Below are positions 1-12,722 of a stretch of 64,000 nucleotides of DNA, in pieces (position 1 is the first letter of the stretch; each line of letters opens with the position of its first letter). Under the pieces are notes generated by a model. That model was given only the letters and a program-made list of their open reading frames with translations, did no database searches and was not told where the DNA came from. Source of the DNA: Chaetorhynchus papuensis (lineage: Eukaryota > Chordata > Aves > Passeriformes > Rhipiduridae). The DNA is taken from the NCBI GenBank assembly GCA_013396525.1, contig VWYX01000384.1, forward strand, positions 62,001-126,000, written 5' to 3'. The position numbers and the translations under genes were made by a program.

Positions 1-1696
1 TGGATGTGCTTTTCAAACATTTTATCTTAATTAACAATTGAGAATTCAGTTTTGAAATACAAAAACTGGCTGTAAATCAGGACTGGAAAAAAATCTGTGT
101 AAGAAAAAAACCGTAAGAAAATAATAAAGCCTATTTTTGAAAATTTCAAATTACATTGGAATGATGAAATTGCTGGGTGGTTCCACAACTGGCTAAATGA
201 GATTATCTCAGAGGTCATGTGTAGCTACCTTGAGGTTATGATGGAATATCTAATGAAGAAGCTAACAAATAAACAAAAAATGTCATGTCATTTAAAAAAG
301 AATCCTTTCTTTTTAAACTTGTGTCCATTAATTTATAATTCAAGAAGTACTGACAGACGAATACAAACCTCCGAACCTTTCACGTTTCAGAGTTCTGAGC
401 TGGATAGAAAGAAGCTGAGCCCCAGAAACACAAAGGTATGCTGGAAATGTGAGACAGTAACAGGAATTCTGTCTTCATGTACTAAAGTTAGGCTTTAATG
501 CCTCTGAGAAATAAGGGGCAAGGCTCCATCTCATACAACCCAACACCCCGTGCTTACAAACATATTAATATAATGTTTTATTACATGAGTCATAGAACTT
601 ACAGAAGAGTGCATTATTAATGTTTGACCAAGCGAAAATGCAAAGGAGCCCAACTGCACTGGAAAACCAACCTAAAGTTATCTGTTTGCTGTGGCAGGAA
701 AGTGGCCTCTGTCCACCTCTCTAACATCTCTTTTTGGAAGGACTGGCATCAAATGAGACATTTCACAGTAGGCATGACCAGGGTGAAACCATGTTAATTT
801 AGACTAACTTTTCTGACCTAAAAGAACACGGATTTATACATATTAACAATTATTTACATTCTGGTTTGAAATATGCTTGTATGATATTGAACTCTCTGGT
901 ATTCTGCATTTTCTACAGCTGTAGATTTTGGCAATAGTGCTTCCAGTCACATATTCTGTCAGCAGTCATGATGGATGCCTAGGGAAGAATTTAAAGACAG
1001 GATGGAAATGGAGGGCTACTTCTAAAAAGCATTCCTTTAAAATTATTGGTTAACCTCCAGGGTTTTTCTGTTTGCAAACTTCTTGTGCAGGAAAAACTGT
1101 CTTCAAAATATTAGCCCTTAATTGATATTCATTTAGGAATTTTTTATCTGAGTTTTGAACAAATTTTCTTTCAAGGATATTTTACTGACTCTCTTTTGCC
1201 TGAGAATAAAGGTTTCAATCCTTGTCATTAAAGAATGAATAATCCTGCACACTGTGTTTCTCTGCACCTTTGGTCTCTCTGTAATGTTCAGTTTATTTTT
1301 TTCCCCTTAGATCCTTAGTTCTATTTTGGTTTAGACAAAACCTATATCTAATGCTTTCTCTTCTAACAGATAGCCTAGTTCCTGAAAAATGTGAACCACT
1401 CTTCCCTGTACAACCCTTGTAGAGCCATCCTAAGCCTTTGCCTTTCCAAATTTCTGCCTGGTCATGTGGAGGTTGATTTCTAGTTCTCCACCATCACGAA
1501 TGCTCTGGGCCTTCACTCCTCAGCAACCCCAGTTGCTGGTCAGTGCTGTTATCCTCCGATGATGCCTGGATCCATCCGTGGAGCTCTTGTGGTCCACACC
1601 AGACAAAAGCCTGCAAACACAAGTTTTTAACAACCTTTACTCTGATGTCTTTTCATACACAGGCATAAGCACAGTTTCCTCAGAGAAGGGACTAGA
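1..1696. other. Unique AT-rich sequence, no gene seen
   Basis: No repeat family, splice-bounded open frame or RNA gene could be recognised here. Open frames on both strands are under 100 codons and none has the composition of a known protein. It reads as ordinary intergenic or intronic vertebrate DNA. Confidence 0.6.
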
Positions 1697-1754
1697 TTAT
1701 TATTAATTTTTAAATTTTTTTAAAAAATTATTTTTTATTTAATTTCCTATTATT
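1697..1754. repeat. AT-rich low-complexity tract
   Basis: About 58 bp made almost only of A and T, with runs of T followed by runs of A that can fold back on each other. It is a simple low-complexity tract with no further structure seen. Confidence 0.7.
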
Positions 1755-3356
1755 CATTAGACATCTGGAAATGCAAGGGTATGTCTATACTGCTAAGTCC
1801 ACCTTGAGATGATCTAGAAAGTCTTTGCTGCACTTACTGATTAACTGCAATATTTATCCTCAGTGAAAGGTATCATTACACCATATCTGTATAAACCATA
1901 TTGACTAAAAAGAGGTTTAGTTTGCTACGGGTTTATTCTTACTATAAAGGAAATAGTCCCTAATTTTTTGATTATATAACCTTTCATATTTTTAGGGGTG
2001 CCTAAGGTGTAAACTAGGAATAATTGTTCTTTTAATGAAGGAATAAACAGCAGCATTGTTAAAGTGAAGTTCTACCACTGATATTCACAGTTGAACCTAA
2101 TACTTCTACAACTTCCACCTGCCTAAAGAATAGATTCACTGTGGCAGGAAAAGGATAAAATGAAGATAACATGCATGTGAGCAAGGAACAAAGAAAACTT
2201 GAGCATTACACAAAGAGACTCATGTCTACATATCAGGATTTTGTGTGCTTATCTTATGCAATATATGGGCATAAGTAGAAGATTATGTATTTTATTATAA
2301 TATTTTATAGCCTAAGGAGCCAATGAACACTTAGCCTGTTCTCTTCCTCTCCCCTCAAAATGTGTTCTATTATATGGAAAGAATAGTAAATATACAGATC
2401 CATTATAAGATCCATGAATTTAGTACAAATTGAACAGACAGATTGCATTTATAGTACAGATGTTCTCTTTATTGGCTAAAAGTCCAATAAAAGCAGCATT
2501 TTGAATTTTAAAATATAAATGTGCAATTTTCATTTTAACATATACAGAACCAGGTAACTGGGTGCACATGGAAATTAACTTTAAAAGCATTTCTATTTGC
2601 AAAATCCCTATATACAGAGCACATGCCCAGAACTCTGGTTGTTTTCCATTTCAAATTGCCTATAAAATTGGAAGTATTTCCATAATTTTAAATTGCTCAC
2701 ATAACATAGGAGGGATTGGAATTACAGTTGCTTCTCAAATTTGTTTTTATAAGCACCTGAATTTGGAACTGATTCAAATGGCATTTTAATATGTTCTGGG
2801 TCAGGCCATGCTGATTTAATTTATAAAATGAATTTATCAAGAAAAGGGGAAATTTAAAGAAGTGGAAAGTATAATAAAATACAAAGCTAAATGGCAGAAA
2901 TGCACTCACCAAATATAGCTGTGAAATGAGTCAACATTAAAGGACAAAATGTGAGACTTTGTGGGCACACTGATGCAAAGATTATGGAAAAGCTGATGAA
3001 AGCATGTGCCTTTCACTTCAGAAACGCACAAAGTCGTGTCAAGTGATCCTTTGAGTAGCTGGCAAGCTGAAAATCATTTCTGCTGAGCACACAAGACATC
3101 AGCTGGTCAATAGTGCATACAAGTGTCAGTAAATCAGGATTTGAGACACACCTTTTGGAGCTGATACAGACTCAGCATATTGCCAACATTTAATCATTGA
3201 GAGGACTATTGATGTCAGTGCTTGATGTACTCAGGCATTGCACTTGCATGCAAAGAACTTGATGGACTTTTTTTCCAAAGTAATATTTGAGTATATGAAA
3301 GATTCTGATCCTTAGGTCCTCATAAATTTGAGGAAAAAAAAAATTGAAACACTCAA
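1755..3356. other. Unique AT-rich sequence before the inverted repeat
   Basis: No recognisable gene or repeat. Open frames are at most about 75 codons on either strand. The only notable point is that the sequence leads directly into the left arm of the inverted repeat with no target-site duplication or transposon-like border that I can see. Confidence 0.55.
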
Positions 3357-3454
3357 CACTAGTTCATGGGTGCATTTTATACAGATTATGATAATTCATC
3401 TGTCTTTAGGACACAGAAGTTGAAACTAGAAATCTGAGTCAGGATGCTCAGTTC
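3357..3454 (+). repeat. Left arm of a large inverted repeat
   Basis: This 98-bp segment is the reverse complement of 3999-4096 with five mismatches and no gaps (93 of 98 identical by eye). The outer end begins CACTAGTTCATGGG and the inner end is GGATGCTCAGTTC. Identity stops sharply at both ends: the bases outside and the bases in the spacer do not pair. The arm is not similar to CR1 or any other family I know. Confidence 0.93.
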
Positions 3455-3998
3455 AAAAGATCATATTATAACATGTGTGCTAGTCCTTCTTCCAAAAAGT
3501 ATAATTGCCTGGATTTTCAGCAATCTGATGATCCAGTTTGTCTGAAAGCTGGACCCACCTGTGGGAAGTCTCATATTTTTCATAAAATCCTAAGGAAGAT
3601 GCTTATGAAGTACGCAAGGTGGAAAACTGGCAACCACTGAATTGCCAGCAGTGCTGGCTTCTAACACCTGTAGGGACCTTGGATTTTTTCCAGCCAAGCC
3701 GACCCCCTGCCCATCAGTGAACTTGCTGAAACAAGGCTGCAAACCTTCAGGCTACCTGAATGAAAGTAAAATCACCAGTTCTAAGGCGTTCTGGTTGTAT
3801 GAGTTTATTTATGGACTAATAAAAAATTCAGTTAAAAGCTCTGTGAATGTTGAAAGCAATATGAAAAAAGTGAAATTGTGATTATAATCTGCTGAATTTT
3901 CTATATTCCTTCTTATTACAAAAAAACCCCCCTAACCCTTCTATCAAAGCGAAGCAGGTATTTCAACCAATAAACCAGCACATTCAATCACAGAATAA
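3455..3998. other. 544-bp spacer of the inverted repeat
   Basis: The spacer separates the two 98-bp arms. It holds a short open frame (3642-3881, 79 codons, plus strand) that I do not recognise and that is within chance expectation. An A run followed by a C run lies at about 3919-3932. I see no transposase, no tRNA-like promoter and no tandem structure. Confidence 0.7.
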
Positions 3999-4096
3999 GA
4001 ACTGAGCATCCTGACTCAGATTTCTAGTATCAACTTCTGTGTTCTAAAGACAGATGAATTATAATAATCTATATAAAATGCACCCATGAATTAGTG
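3999..4096 (-). repeat. Right arm of a large inverted repeat
   Basis: This is the reverse-complement partner of 3357-3454. Differences from a perfect partner are five single-base substitutions spread along the arm, so the arms have diverged about 5% since they were copied or last homogenised. A transcript through the whole structure could form a 98-bp duplex closed by a loop of about 544 nt. Confidence 0.93.
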
Positions 4097-4868
4097 CTCC
4101 TTTTTAAATAATATTAATAACTTTGTAGAAAGGTTGGGGCTTTTTTTGGGATGGGGTGATTTTTTGTTTTGTTTTGGGGTTACTTTGCAATTTCATTAAG
4201 AAAAAAAAATTAAGGACATAGTCTAAAAATGTTTTTGTAAAGATGGAAAGTGTACACCAAGGGACTCATGTGGCTGGGCCGTCTCCCTTCGAGAACAAAT
4301 GCATGAACAAGCTTTGCTGGTGATTGCTGCCTTGCAAAGGTTTTATTGCACTTCCATACACTTGGGGCCAAATCCTCCTGAGCATCCCTATCGTGGCAGA
4401 CTGAAGTTCAAAGGAATTCAACCTCTGCTGTTGCACCAGAGGAAGCAAATCAGCTTCCAGAGGTGCTCAGTGCTCTGTGCTCTCTGAGGAAGACAGCACA
4501 CAGCTGATCCGAGTGTCTGCTGCAAGCTCATTGATTTATAGCTGTTCTGGTTTCTCCATGAACCATTTCAAGGAAAAGAAAAACTGAGGTGGAAAATTGG
4601 AAGAAGGGAGAGGTAAAACTATTGCTTTTGGACACAGCCTTACTGGTGACACAGTATGTTCTGTTGAGAGAAAACTGCGGGAGATTGCTCTGCTTCCCTT
4701 CAAACATTCTGAATATATTCTAAATATAAAAACAGATTTCTCTTTTAACATATTCCTCTCCCCTGGTAAAATAAATGTTGTTTGATTTGGCACATTGGTC
4801 AACCTACTTGTAAATGCCTCTGTCCTGTTTAGATATTAGCAGACATCTTATGTTTGAATAAAAGGGCT
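4097..4868. other. Unique sequence with a G/T-rich stretch
   Basis: A G- and T-rich low-complexity stretch lies at about 4132-4192. The rest has overlapping short open frames on both strands (all under 90 codons) with no recognisable product. Confidence 0.5.
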
Positions 4869-4948
4869 TAAGAAAAAAAAAGACAGAGAGAGGGAAAGAA
4901 GTAGAAGGAGAAAGTAAAGAAATAAGTAAAATAAATAAAATAGAAGTC
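4869..4948 (+). repeat. Polypurine tract grading into AAAT repeats
   Basis: About 80 bp with very few pyrimidines. It starts with an A run, passes through GA-rich sequence and ends in degenerate AAAT-type units. Such tracts are common microsatellite-like sequence and can form triplex DNA when long and mirror-symmetric. No mirror symmetry is evident. Confidence 0.75.
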
Positions 4949-7900
4949 AAGTTTTATGCCTTCATTACTGATTGTCAGTAATACAAGAAACAGTTTTCTA
5001 CATTTATATGCCCAAATTAATATATTTTAAAGTACTGAACGCATAACAAATCAATGCTTGTGTGTCAATATACACATATATGTTTATAGGTACATAAAAA
5101 ATGGTGGCTGATGTATGTTTATGTAAATACAGATCCAAAATACCTATATTTTGCAGTCTGCCTCTAAGCAAATCTATTTCATAACTATCCATTTTGTGTC
5201 ACCTTGTCAGAGTCATCCCATGCTGGTTCTTCAATAAATGTATCTGGAAATTGGAAATATTGTGTCATTTCAGATTCTAACACTGATGGGATTTGTATAA
5301 GCCCACCATGTTTCACCTCACCTGTCCAACACAAATGCCCTGGATTTTGGGGTAATTTATGTCTCCCTGGATTTTGTATGTGTGAGCAATTCCCTAAAAT
5401 AAGTCATAGTCAGTATGAGCAGGTGATTTCTACTGCATGGATTGAAGCATGTAGGACTGTGACAGCAGGATCCTGAGATAGGATGTGACATTTTCTAATT
5501 TTTTCAATCATTTGAATTTTTATCAAAGTTGGAGGGAAAGTGTGATGCACTTTTCTTCTGTACTGCTACATAACTTAAAATTACATTTGAAAATGTATTT
5601 AGGAGAGAGGAATTGAGAAAAAAACCCCAAACCTTCTTCACAATATATGCATTTGTAATACAAACAAAAAAAAACCAGAACAAAAGCCGGATGGAGTTTT
5701 CTGGAAGGCATTACGTATTCCAGGATTGGTAGAGTGAAACATTCAGAAAAGACACTTTAATCCTGCAAACTATTATTCTAATACTTAACTTCACTCATTA
5801 AGTATTCACTGAGTGGGCAGTACTACTCAATTCTAGCAGGGTGCTCAGAACGCTTGTTCTAAAAACCTCAGTCTCCAAAATTTAGAAGAAAAAATAAAAT
5901 GCAGGTGTCAGCTACCCCAAAGACTCCTTTTACCTTCCCATAATGTCTGAAGTTGTGTGAGGGTGTCCTGTCACCACCACCAAGCGCTGGAAATTCAATT
6001 CTTATCTGCACAGAGCTGGAGTTTGAGGCAAAACTGAGAACACAAAGCAAAAGCCATAGAGAGAGGAGCAATTGATTTTGACATAAAGTAGGTTTTCTTA
6101 AGATGTTGAAGTAAAATAACAGACTAATTGTTAGCTACAGTCACTCACAAGCTGAAAGTCAAGTGGCTGCCAAAAGCTCTGTTGGGTGTGGAGTTCAAAC
6201 AGGTTCAACTGATATTAGAGCAGTTTTGAGGCATGAAAGAATTCAAGAGTAAAGAGGGATTGTATGAGCTTTGGGGGACTCAAAACCCAATCACACTTAT
6301 ATTTTTGCTGGGGAAAAATAGTTCACTGTAGTTTAGGTCAGTCTCTTTTTTATTTCATTTTTAAACCTTTATTTTTACAATTTCATGATTTATTTTTCCA
6401 GGTGTTTTCAAAATTCCAGCTTTAAATACAGAAGCTGTAAGAACCAATGGCAGCTTTTGAAAAATCGCTTTGGCATACGGTCTTGACGCTTTTTATGTTC
6501 TGTAGCCACAGGAAAAAAAGTGAAAAATATTAATTTCCCTGTGCTTTTTTCATGATGGTTCCCCAAAATTTTGGTTATTATAAGTCTATGAGGCTCATAC
6601 AGAGGTCACGTGTCTCTAATTTAAAGATAAACTGAAATCAGGACCCTAAAACCAGACATCTTTTGTCCTTTTCCACACCTCTGTCCTTGATAGAAAAGTA
6701 TCCTACCATAGTCCATTATATCTTGTTGACCTGTTCAAAAATCCCAAGCTATGACTGGGAGAAATTTCCCAGGGGATTTCTTGATATTTAGAGTCCACCT
6801 TCACAACAGAATTTTCCCCATCAAAAAGGCATGATCAAACTTTTATTTGACAAAGCCCTCCCTCCTTGCCTATGGAGGCACATGCATTGATATTGCAGGG
6901 CTTGACAGAAAACCTGTGGAGTTTTACTACTTGAATTGTCATGGTTTGGTGGATTGAAACAATGGCTGTGAAGACAGGAGCTGATTCCCCCTTTTTCCTG
7001 GATCTTGACAGGGCAGGATAATCAATAACATCTGATCATCTTGGATGACATCAGCTTTTTACCCGTTTTCTTTGGGTTTTGTTTTGGGACAGTGTGTGTC
7101 CCTGCCTTTTTTTCTTCCCTCAAAAAAACCCAAACAACAAAAACTAACAGAAATTTAAGGAAAACCCCACTGCCTGTGTATTATTTTTCTTTAGAGTTTA
7201 CACATACACTATTTTTTTCTTAGATCCTTTTATAATATTTGCTATCAGTATCTGCTCTTGCTCAGATTCTTATAAAACTATTTGGGAAGATGTTTTCAAT
7301 GACCAGGAGGCATTTAGTGGAGTACTACATTAACTAAGCTTGAAAAGAGAATGTTGCCTCTTGTCTTAAACTTTGGGAGACACGATACAGGCACTCTGCT
7401 TCCCTTTGACACTCTTGATTCAATTTCAGGTCACCACAAATGAGATTCTTACACACCAAAAATGTACAGGACATCAGTATTATTCCACGACATTCATCCA
7501 GTTGACTACAGTTCATGGATCAGTATAAGCAAGAATACAAACATGTTTTTCAAATTTCTGTTAAACACATGCTGTCAGTAATTTAGAACTGGAGGTGTGT
7601 AACATTTCTATTTAGTGATCTCTGGGTAATTATCTGCTCTGAGTTTCCCATGTTTGTTTTACTCAGACCTTTTGTCCTAATGATGCAACAATGTTCCAAT
7701 TAGAAAAAAATTACACCATAGAAAATTATACATAAACAATTCTTTTTATTCTAAAACTCCTGAGAGTCGCGGATTAATAGATTACGATGTGAAACAATTT
7801 TATATATGTATTTGACACACTAGATGGAAGATAAAATGACATTATTTTAAAAAATACTGACCTGGAACAAACCAGATTTAACTGACAGATTGGTGATTGA

Positions 7901-10900
7901 TTTTTTTAACTAATGTGTCAAAATGACATCAGGAAAAAGAAAGGTAAATCTTGCTTTCTTACTTGGATCTTTGAAAGTCTATATGTAATTACAATTCCAG
8001 CACAATCTAATCCTATAGAGCAAGAAGTACTATTTTTTTGTCACTTTTCAAAATGTTTTTCCACTAAATATCATTTTAGTCTTGAGGAAGGGTTCCCTTC
8101 AGTTTTATGCATGGCTAAATGAAATATCTGAAAGCTGAGCACGTGTGCTTGTAAGATGCTTGAAATTGCTTAAGGAGCAAGATTCAGACTTTACAAATTC
8201 ACTGCAAGTTACCCAAAATTACAGTTAATTTTTCTCAAGCAAGTGCCCAAACCTCTCAGCAGAGCCCATGTCCTCTCTACCATTTTTCTGAAGCCAAAGC
8301 ACTGCAGCCACTGCCACAGATGAAAGGATCCCAGGGCCAGAGGGATCAGGAGCCTCTTCCACCCTTTTGTTTCTACATCTCTTGGCTAGGAGGAACAGAT
8401 CAACATTCCTGATGCTGATACCAGTTTTACACCCAAGAGCATGTTGTCACTGTCTCAAAAAAACCCCAAAACCTAAGTAATCAAGACAAGGAGGAACAGA
8501 CTCCAGGCCTGCCCCCCTCTTTGGTGCATCCTTCCCTGTTTTTCTCTTTGAACAAAATTAATTCAGGCTTGAAGCATTTTCACTGAACATTCTTATCTTG
8601 GTGGAACAGTGTTTTTTGATGAAAAGCTGCTCCATGGGAGGGTTTTCTCCCTGCCATCTGTAGTGAAGAGCAAGTTGCTATATCAACACAAGAGATACAA
8701 TCAGGAACAGAATGGAGAAGTCCTGACAGACTACAGGGCCCTGATGTTACGATATTGTTGTAACCTTTTCCTGTGTGTAAGCATTGCTGAATTTAGAGCA
8801 CTTCGGGGAATTCCCAGTGGCAGAAATTCAGGGCTGAGATCCTGTCTTACAGATGCTAAGTAATGGCTTGTAATGTGAAATAAGAGAAGGAGAGAAAGAG
8901 TTAAAATGCACACATTGTAAGCTCAGCTTCGAGCCTCTTTGTAATCTGTTAAAGTTAAAAAGTAAGCAAACAACTGTAGAGAACAGCTGATGGGCAATCA
9001 AGTTTTAAAGCCTAATCAGCTCTGCAGTCTGTTCCTAGAAATACATTTGGACACACATTTCACTCCTCAGTCTGGGCACAGACACTGGTGAGAGGCGTGT
9101 GGATAAAATTAAGGAACTTAGAAAATGAGAAGGGAACAGCTCCTTTGCAATAGTAGGTAAACTGGGAGGTATAGAGTATTTTTTTTTTTATAAAGGGGGC
9201 TAAAAAGCTTTATTTTTTTATCAACTGGAGGCATTAAATAATCAAAAAAGCCTAAAGCAATTAAGGGTACGATTGCTATTGACTTCAAGGAAGGCTGAAT
9301 ACAGCTTTCCTTAGGTTCTTGGAAAATACTGGGCTTTATTTCCAAAAGTTCTATTGCCACACAATTAATTTAAAGCACGGAGAGCAGCCAGTGAGAAATC
9401 AGTCACGTCACCTATGAGGAGTAATGGAAGGTAATTCTGAACATTTATTCCAAAGACAGTGTGAACCCCAGCAAAAGATAATAATGATCGTATCCTGATA
9501 AAGAAGAGAGAATTTCAATCCAATAGAAATAGTTTCTGATGGAATATTTTATAAGGTATATTCAAAGGACGTTTGAAATCCCAAAGCTGTGGAAAACAAT
9601 GGCAGCAATCCCACTGGCTTTAGCAAGCTGACAATTTCAGTCAAGATCTGTAACACGGGGTCCAAGTTAATGAGAAACCTGAACTCCTGTGATCACAGGC
9701 CAGTTTTTGAGTGATTTAATTATTTGCTAAACCTGAACTTCTTCAATCTTGTCTTCAAATATATATCTTACAATATATATTTCAAGAATATGTGTAGGGC
9801 AGATGGACAGATGACATTTTCAGTATAAAGAAATGAATCAGAACTCAGAGTCAATTGAGCTGAAACTTTTTCATTGAGGATGAAGAAAATGAATATCAGC
9901 TATATGTTTGTATTTCTAAATTTACTACATTTGGCTCAGAGGGAGGGTTTTTATGAGCTTCACAGCCTATCCAAACCCAGAAAATACAGAAAATCTCTCC
10001 AAGAAGTTCTTCTAAACGTCACAACATTTTCCACACAATTCCAGGAGAACGGAGTAATTTGATCTTCACTAAATTACTGGAATTCCTATAGGAAAAAATT
10101 CTGTCTGTATTTTCTACCGCTCTAAGAAAATTTATCTGCATTGATTTTGCTGAGAATTCACCTCTTTGCACCAGGTCTTTCCCAAATTCCTTTTAAAAAT
10201 TCCTTTAATTTGCCCAGGATTTGCCTTTTCCTTATAGGCTTATGAACCCAAGAATCCTGAAGCATATTCCAGTAAGATAATATTTCTTGTTTAACGCATA
10301 CAGATCAGTTCATGATGCAAACTTCCCGTGAAACTTCCAATTTAAGAAGAAAAATTGTAAATAAAATTATCATCTGGCTGCCTACAGTGTATTTGTTTCT
10401 ATTCTTATGGCTCAGATAAAGATGTCTTATTAAAAGAATTCTGTTTTCAGTAACCAATCAGAACAGCTTTGTGGTTTGACTAATCTCCCATTTAGCAGGT
10501 GTTGCTTTATCAGTTAACAGAAGAGCACGAAATAGCCAACAAGCAATTGCTGAGATTATGGTTGTGTTGACAGTGACTGTACAGATTTACTTCTGCAGAA
10601 AATAAGGGGAAATATGAAAGAGGAGATTTACAAGTCTCACCTTGGTCTGAAACAAAAAAGCCTTATGCACAGCACAGCAAAAACCACCATGGTTTAGAGC
10701 AACTTCAGATGGGAACACCCACAGCAGGGGACAGCAACACAACCCAGACTTCTGCTGATACCAACCTCTCATATTAGTATTAGCTCACCAACAGGAATTC
10801 CTAGGTGAGAATTATATTTCTTAACTGAAAGTTTAAACACTTAACATGTGCAACATGCTTTTCTCACCAGGTTTTGGACTGCCATGGTAGTTGTGGTTTA

Positions 10901-11404
10901 GTTCCCAGCTTTACTTATGGCTACGCTTTGATTTTGCAAGTTTGTTGTTGTGGGTTATTTTTAGGATTTTTTCCCCATTATTGATTTTCTGTCACAGTTC
11001 TGTTTATTTTTCCAAAAGCTTTCAAAGCTGGAGTTGTTAGAGGCTTATGGGTGTGGTTACGTAGAGCCTCAAGGACCATGAATTTTGTATCACCCTAAGG
11101 ATGTCTGAACTACAGGCTCTCTTTATATGAGATGACTTCATGATCCGAGACACGAGGCTGATTTAATTAGGTATAAATTACAGATGATGAAGTTCCTGTT
11201 TGCATCCTCTTACACTACAGCTTGTATAAGCAGGATTTCTACTTCTCATTATTCATAAGAAGCTTCATGAGAAAAATTAAACTAATAGTGAAATGTGACC
11301 TCTAAGGAGGGAATTGACTTATTAAATCTTAAGAAAATAAGTCTAAAAATACCTAATGGGATTATGTACAGCCTGTAATCTGACATATTCAACACTTAAG
11401 TGGT
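4949..11404. other. Long unique stretch, no gene seen
   Basis: About 6.5 kb of AT-rich sequence. Open frames on both strands are about 90 codons or less. I see no CR1, tRNA, microsatellite longer than about 12 units or splice-bounded coding segment. The part at 6380-6530 has a low-redundancy look sometimes seen in conserved noncoding DNA, but this cannot be judged from one sequence. Confidence 0.5.
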
Positions 11405-11505
11405 CAAGGTCCTGAGCACCTGCTTTAACTAAACCTTTCTTGAGTAAAGAGTTGGATCAAATAACTCTAGAGGTTCCTTCTGTCCTAACATAACTCTACA
11501 ATTCA
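11405..11505 (+). mobile_element. Old CR1 3' tail fragment
   Basis: The segment follows the order of a CR1 3' end: GAGTTGGATCAAATAACTCT, then AGAGGTTCCTTC, then a tail resembling CTACAATTCAGATTC. In intact avian CR1 the corresponding line reads roughly 'ggttggaccagatgacctc…aggtcccttcc…attctgtgattc'. Divergence is clearly higher than for the other CR1 copies in this window, so it is an older insertion. No coding part remains. Confidence 0.6.
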
Positions 11506-11752
11506 GATTCATCTCTATATTCTATGATTAGAGGAATTAATTTGCTTTACCACAAACAATAATTTGCATGTGTCTTTTTTTTTTAAATCTAGAATATATT
11601 TTTGAATAGTTAATTTTTCTAGACTTACCTTGTTATATGGAAATGAATGCTCAATTTTGCTTCTGTTCAGATATTTTTTTTTTTAAATACCAGTTTTGAT
11701 GGTCAAAAATGCTGGCTTCCAGTTTTCCATAAGCAAAGACAGGGTCCAGGAC

Positions 11753-11776
11753 TTTTTTTTTTTTTTTTTTTTTTTT
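11753..11776. repeat. T24 homopolymer run
   Basis: Twenty-four consecutive T residues. It could be the poly(A) tail of a minus-strand retroposed sequence, but the flanks show no recognisable retrogene or SINE body. It is expected to be length-variable between individuals. Confidence 0.95.
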
Positions 11777-12519
11777 CAGTAGTGCTTTAAAGCAAGTTTC
11801 TGGAAAAAAAGGTGTTTTATAACCACTGGAAAATTTACAGTAACACAATTCAGGTTTGTGATAAGCATTACTTGCTCATTAAAAAGAATCAACATTAAAT
11901 CCTTCAGGAAATGCTGTGGAGTTGTATATTTTTTAAATATCCCTTAATAAAACCATGGTAATGTTCTATGTTTCACAAAATATTTATTGCATGCCATTAG
12001 CTGAAAAAAACACCATCAAAGCTGTGGGAAAGAGGTATATGAGAATACCAACAGCAATGTGAAATTATCTCGCTTGCAAGGTTTCCATTTCCAAATCCAC
12101 CATAACATAACAAAATTAAGAGAGCAAATCCATCAGCTGTGAATAAGTGGTTCAAAATCATGCTTTTCACTCTGGAGTTAAGCTAGGTAAAGAGCAGGAG
12201 TAAAAGGATATGAATAACTCCAGTTGCTTACAATTCTTGTTAAACACATCTATGGATTATCAGTTACGTAATACAACCAATAGCTTCCTTCAGGCTTTTA
12301 TCACTTTAGATTGGAAAATATGTGAAAATGTTTCATTAGACTAAAAATTAAAACCAAGTTAAATATCTTAAACCTTGCTATTACTATGGAACTCTAATAA
12401 GTGGCATTAATTACTGAAAGGATTAGAAATGTAGAAAATGACATTTTTCGAGTTGTGAGCAGCAGTGTCTGTTCTTCAGAAAATACCATTTTTCATGACA
12501 TACATTATTTTCTCTCAAG
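11777..12519. other. Unique AT-rich sequence between the T run and a CR1
   Basis: No gene or repeat family recognised. Open frames are short and unremarkable. Confidence 0.5.
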
Positions 12520-12722
12520 ATTGGGTTGGAAGGGACCAAGTTCATCTAGTTCCAAGCACCCTGCCATGGGCAGGGCCATCTCAAACTAGGCCAGGTTTCT
12601 CAAAGCCCCATTGTACCCACCTTGAACACTTTCAGGGGTGGGACATGGGACATACACAGCTTGCCTGGACAACCCCCAGAGCCTCAGCACCCTAATACCC
12701 AATCCAAACCTAGTCTCCATTT
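12520..12722 (-). mobile_element. CR1 LINE 3' fragment, minus strand
   Basis: Read on the plus strand it starts with GGGTTGGAAGGGACC, followed by a stretch matching 'caagcaccctgccatgggcagg', which is the reverse complement of the typical avian CR1 3' untranslated region. It lacks the octamer tail and all coding sequence, so it is truncated at both ends. A 147-codon open frame that overlaps it (12622-13065, plus strand) runs antisense through the element and is not a gene candidate. Confidence 0.88.
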
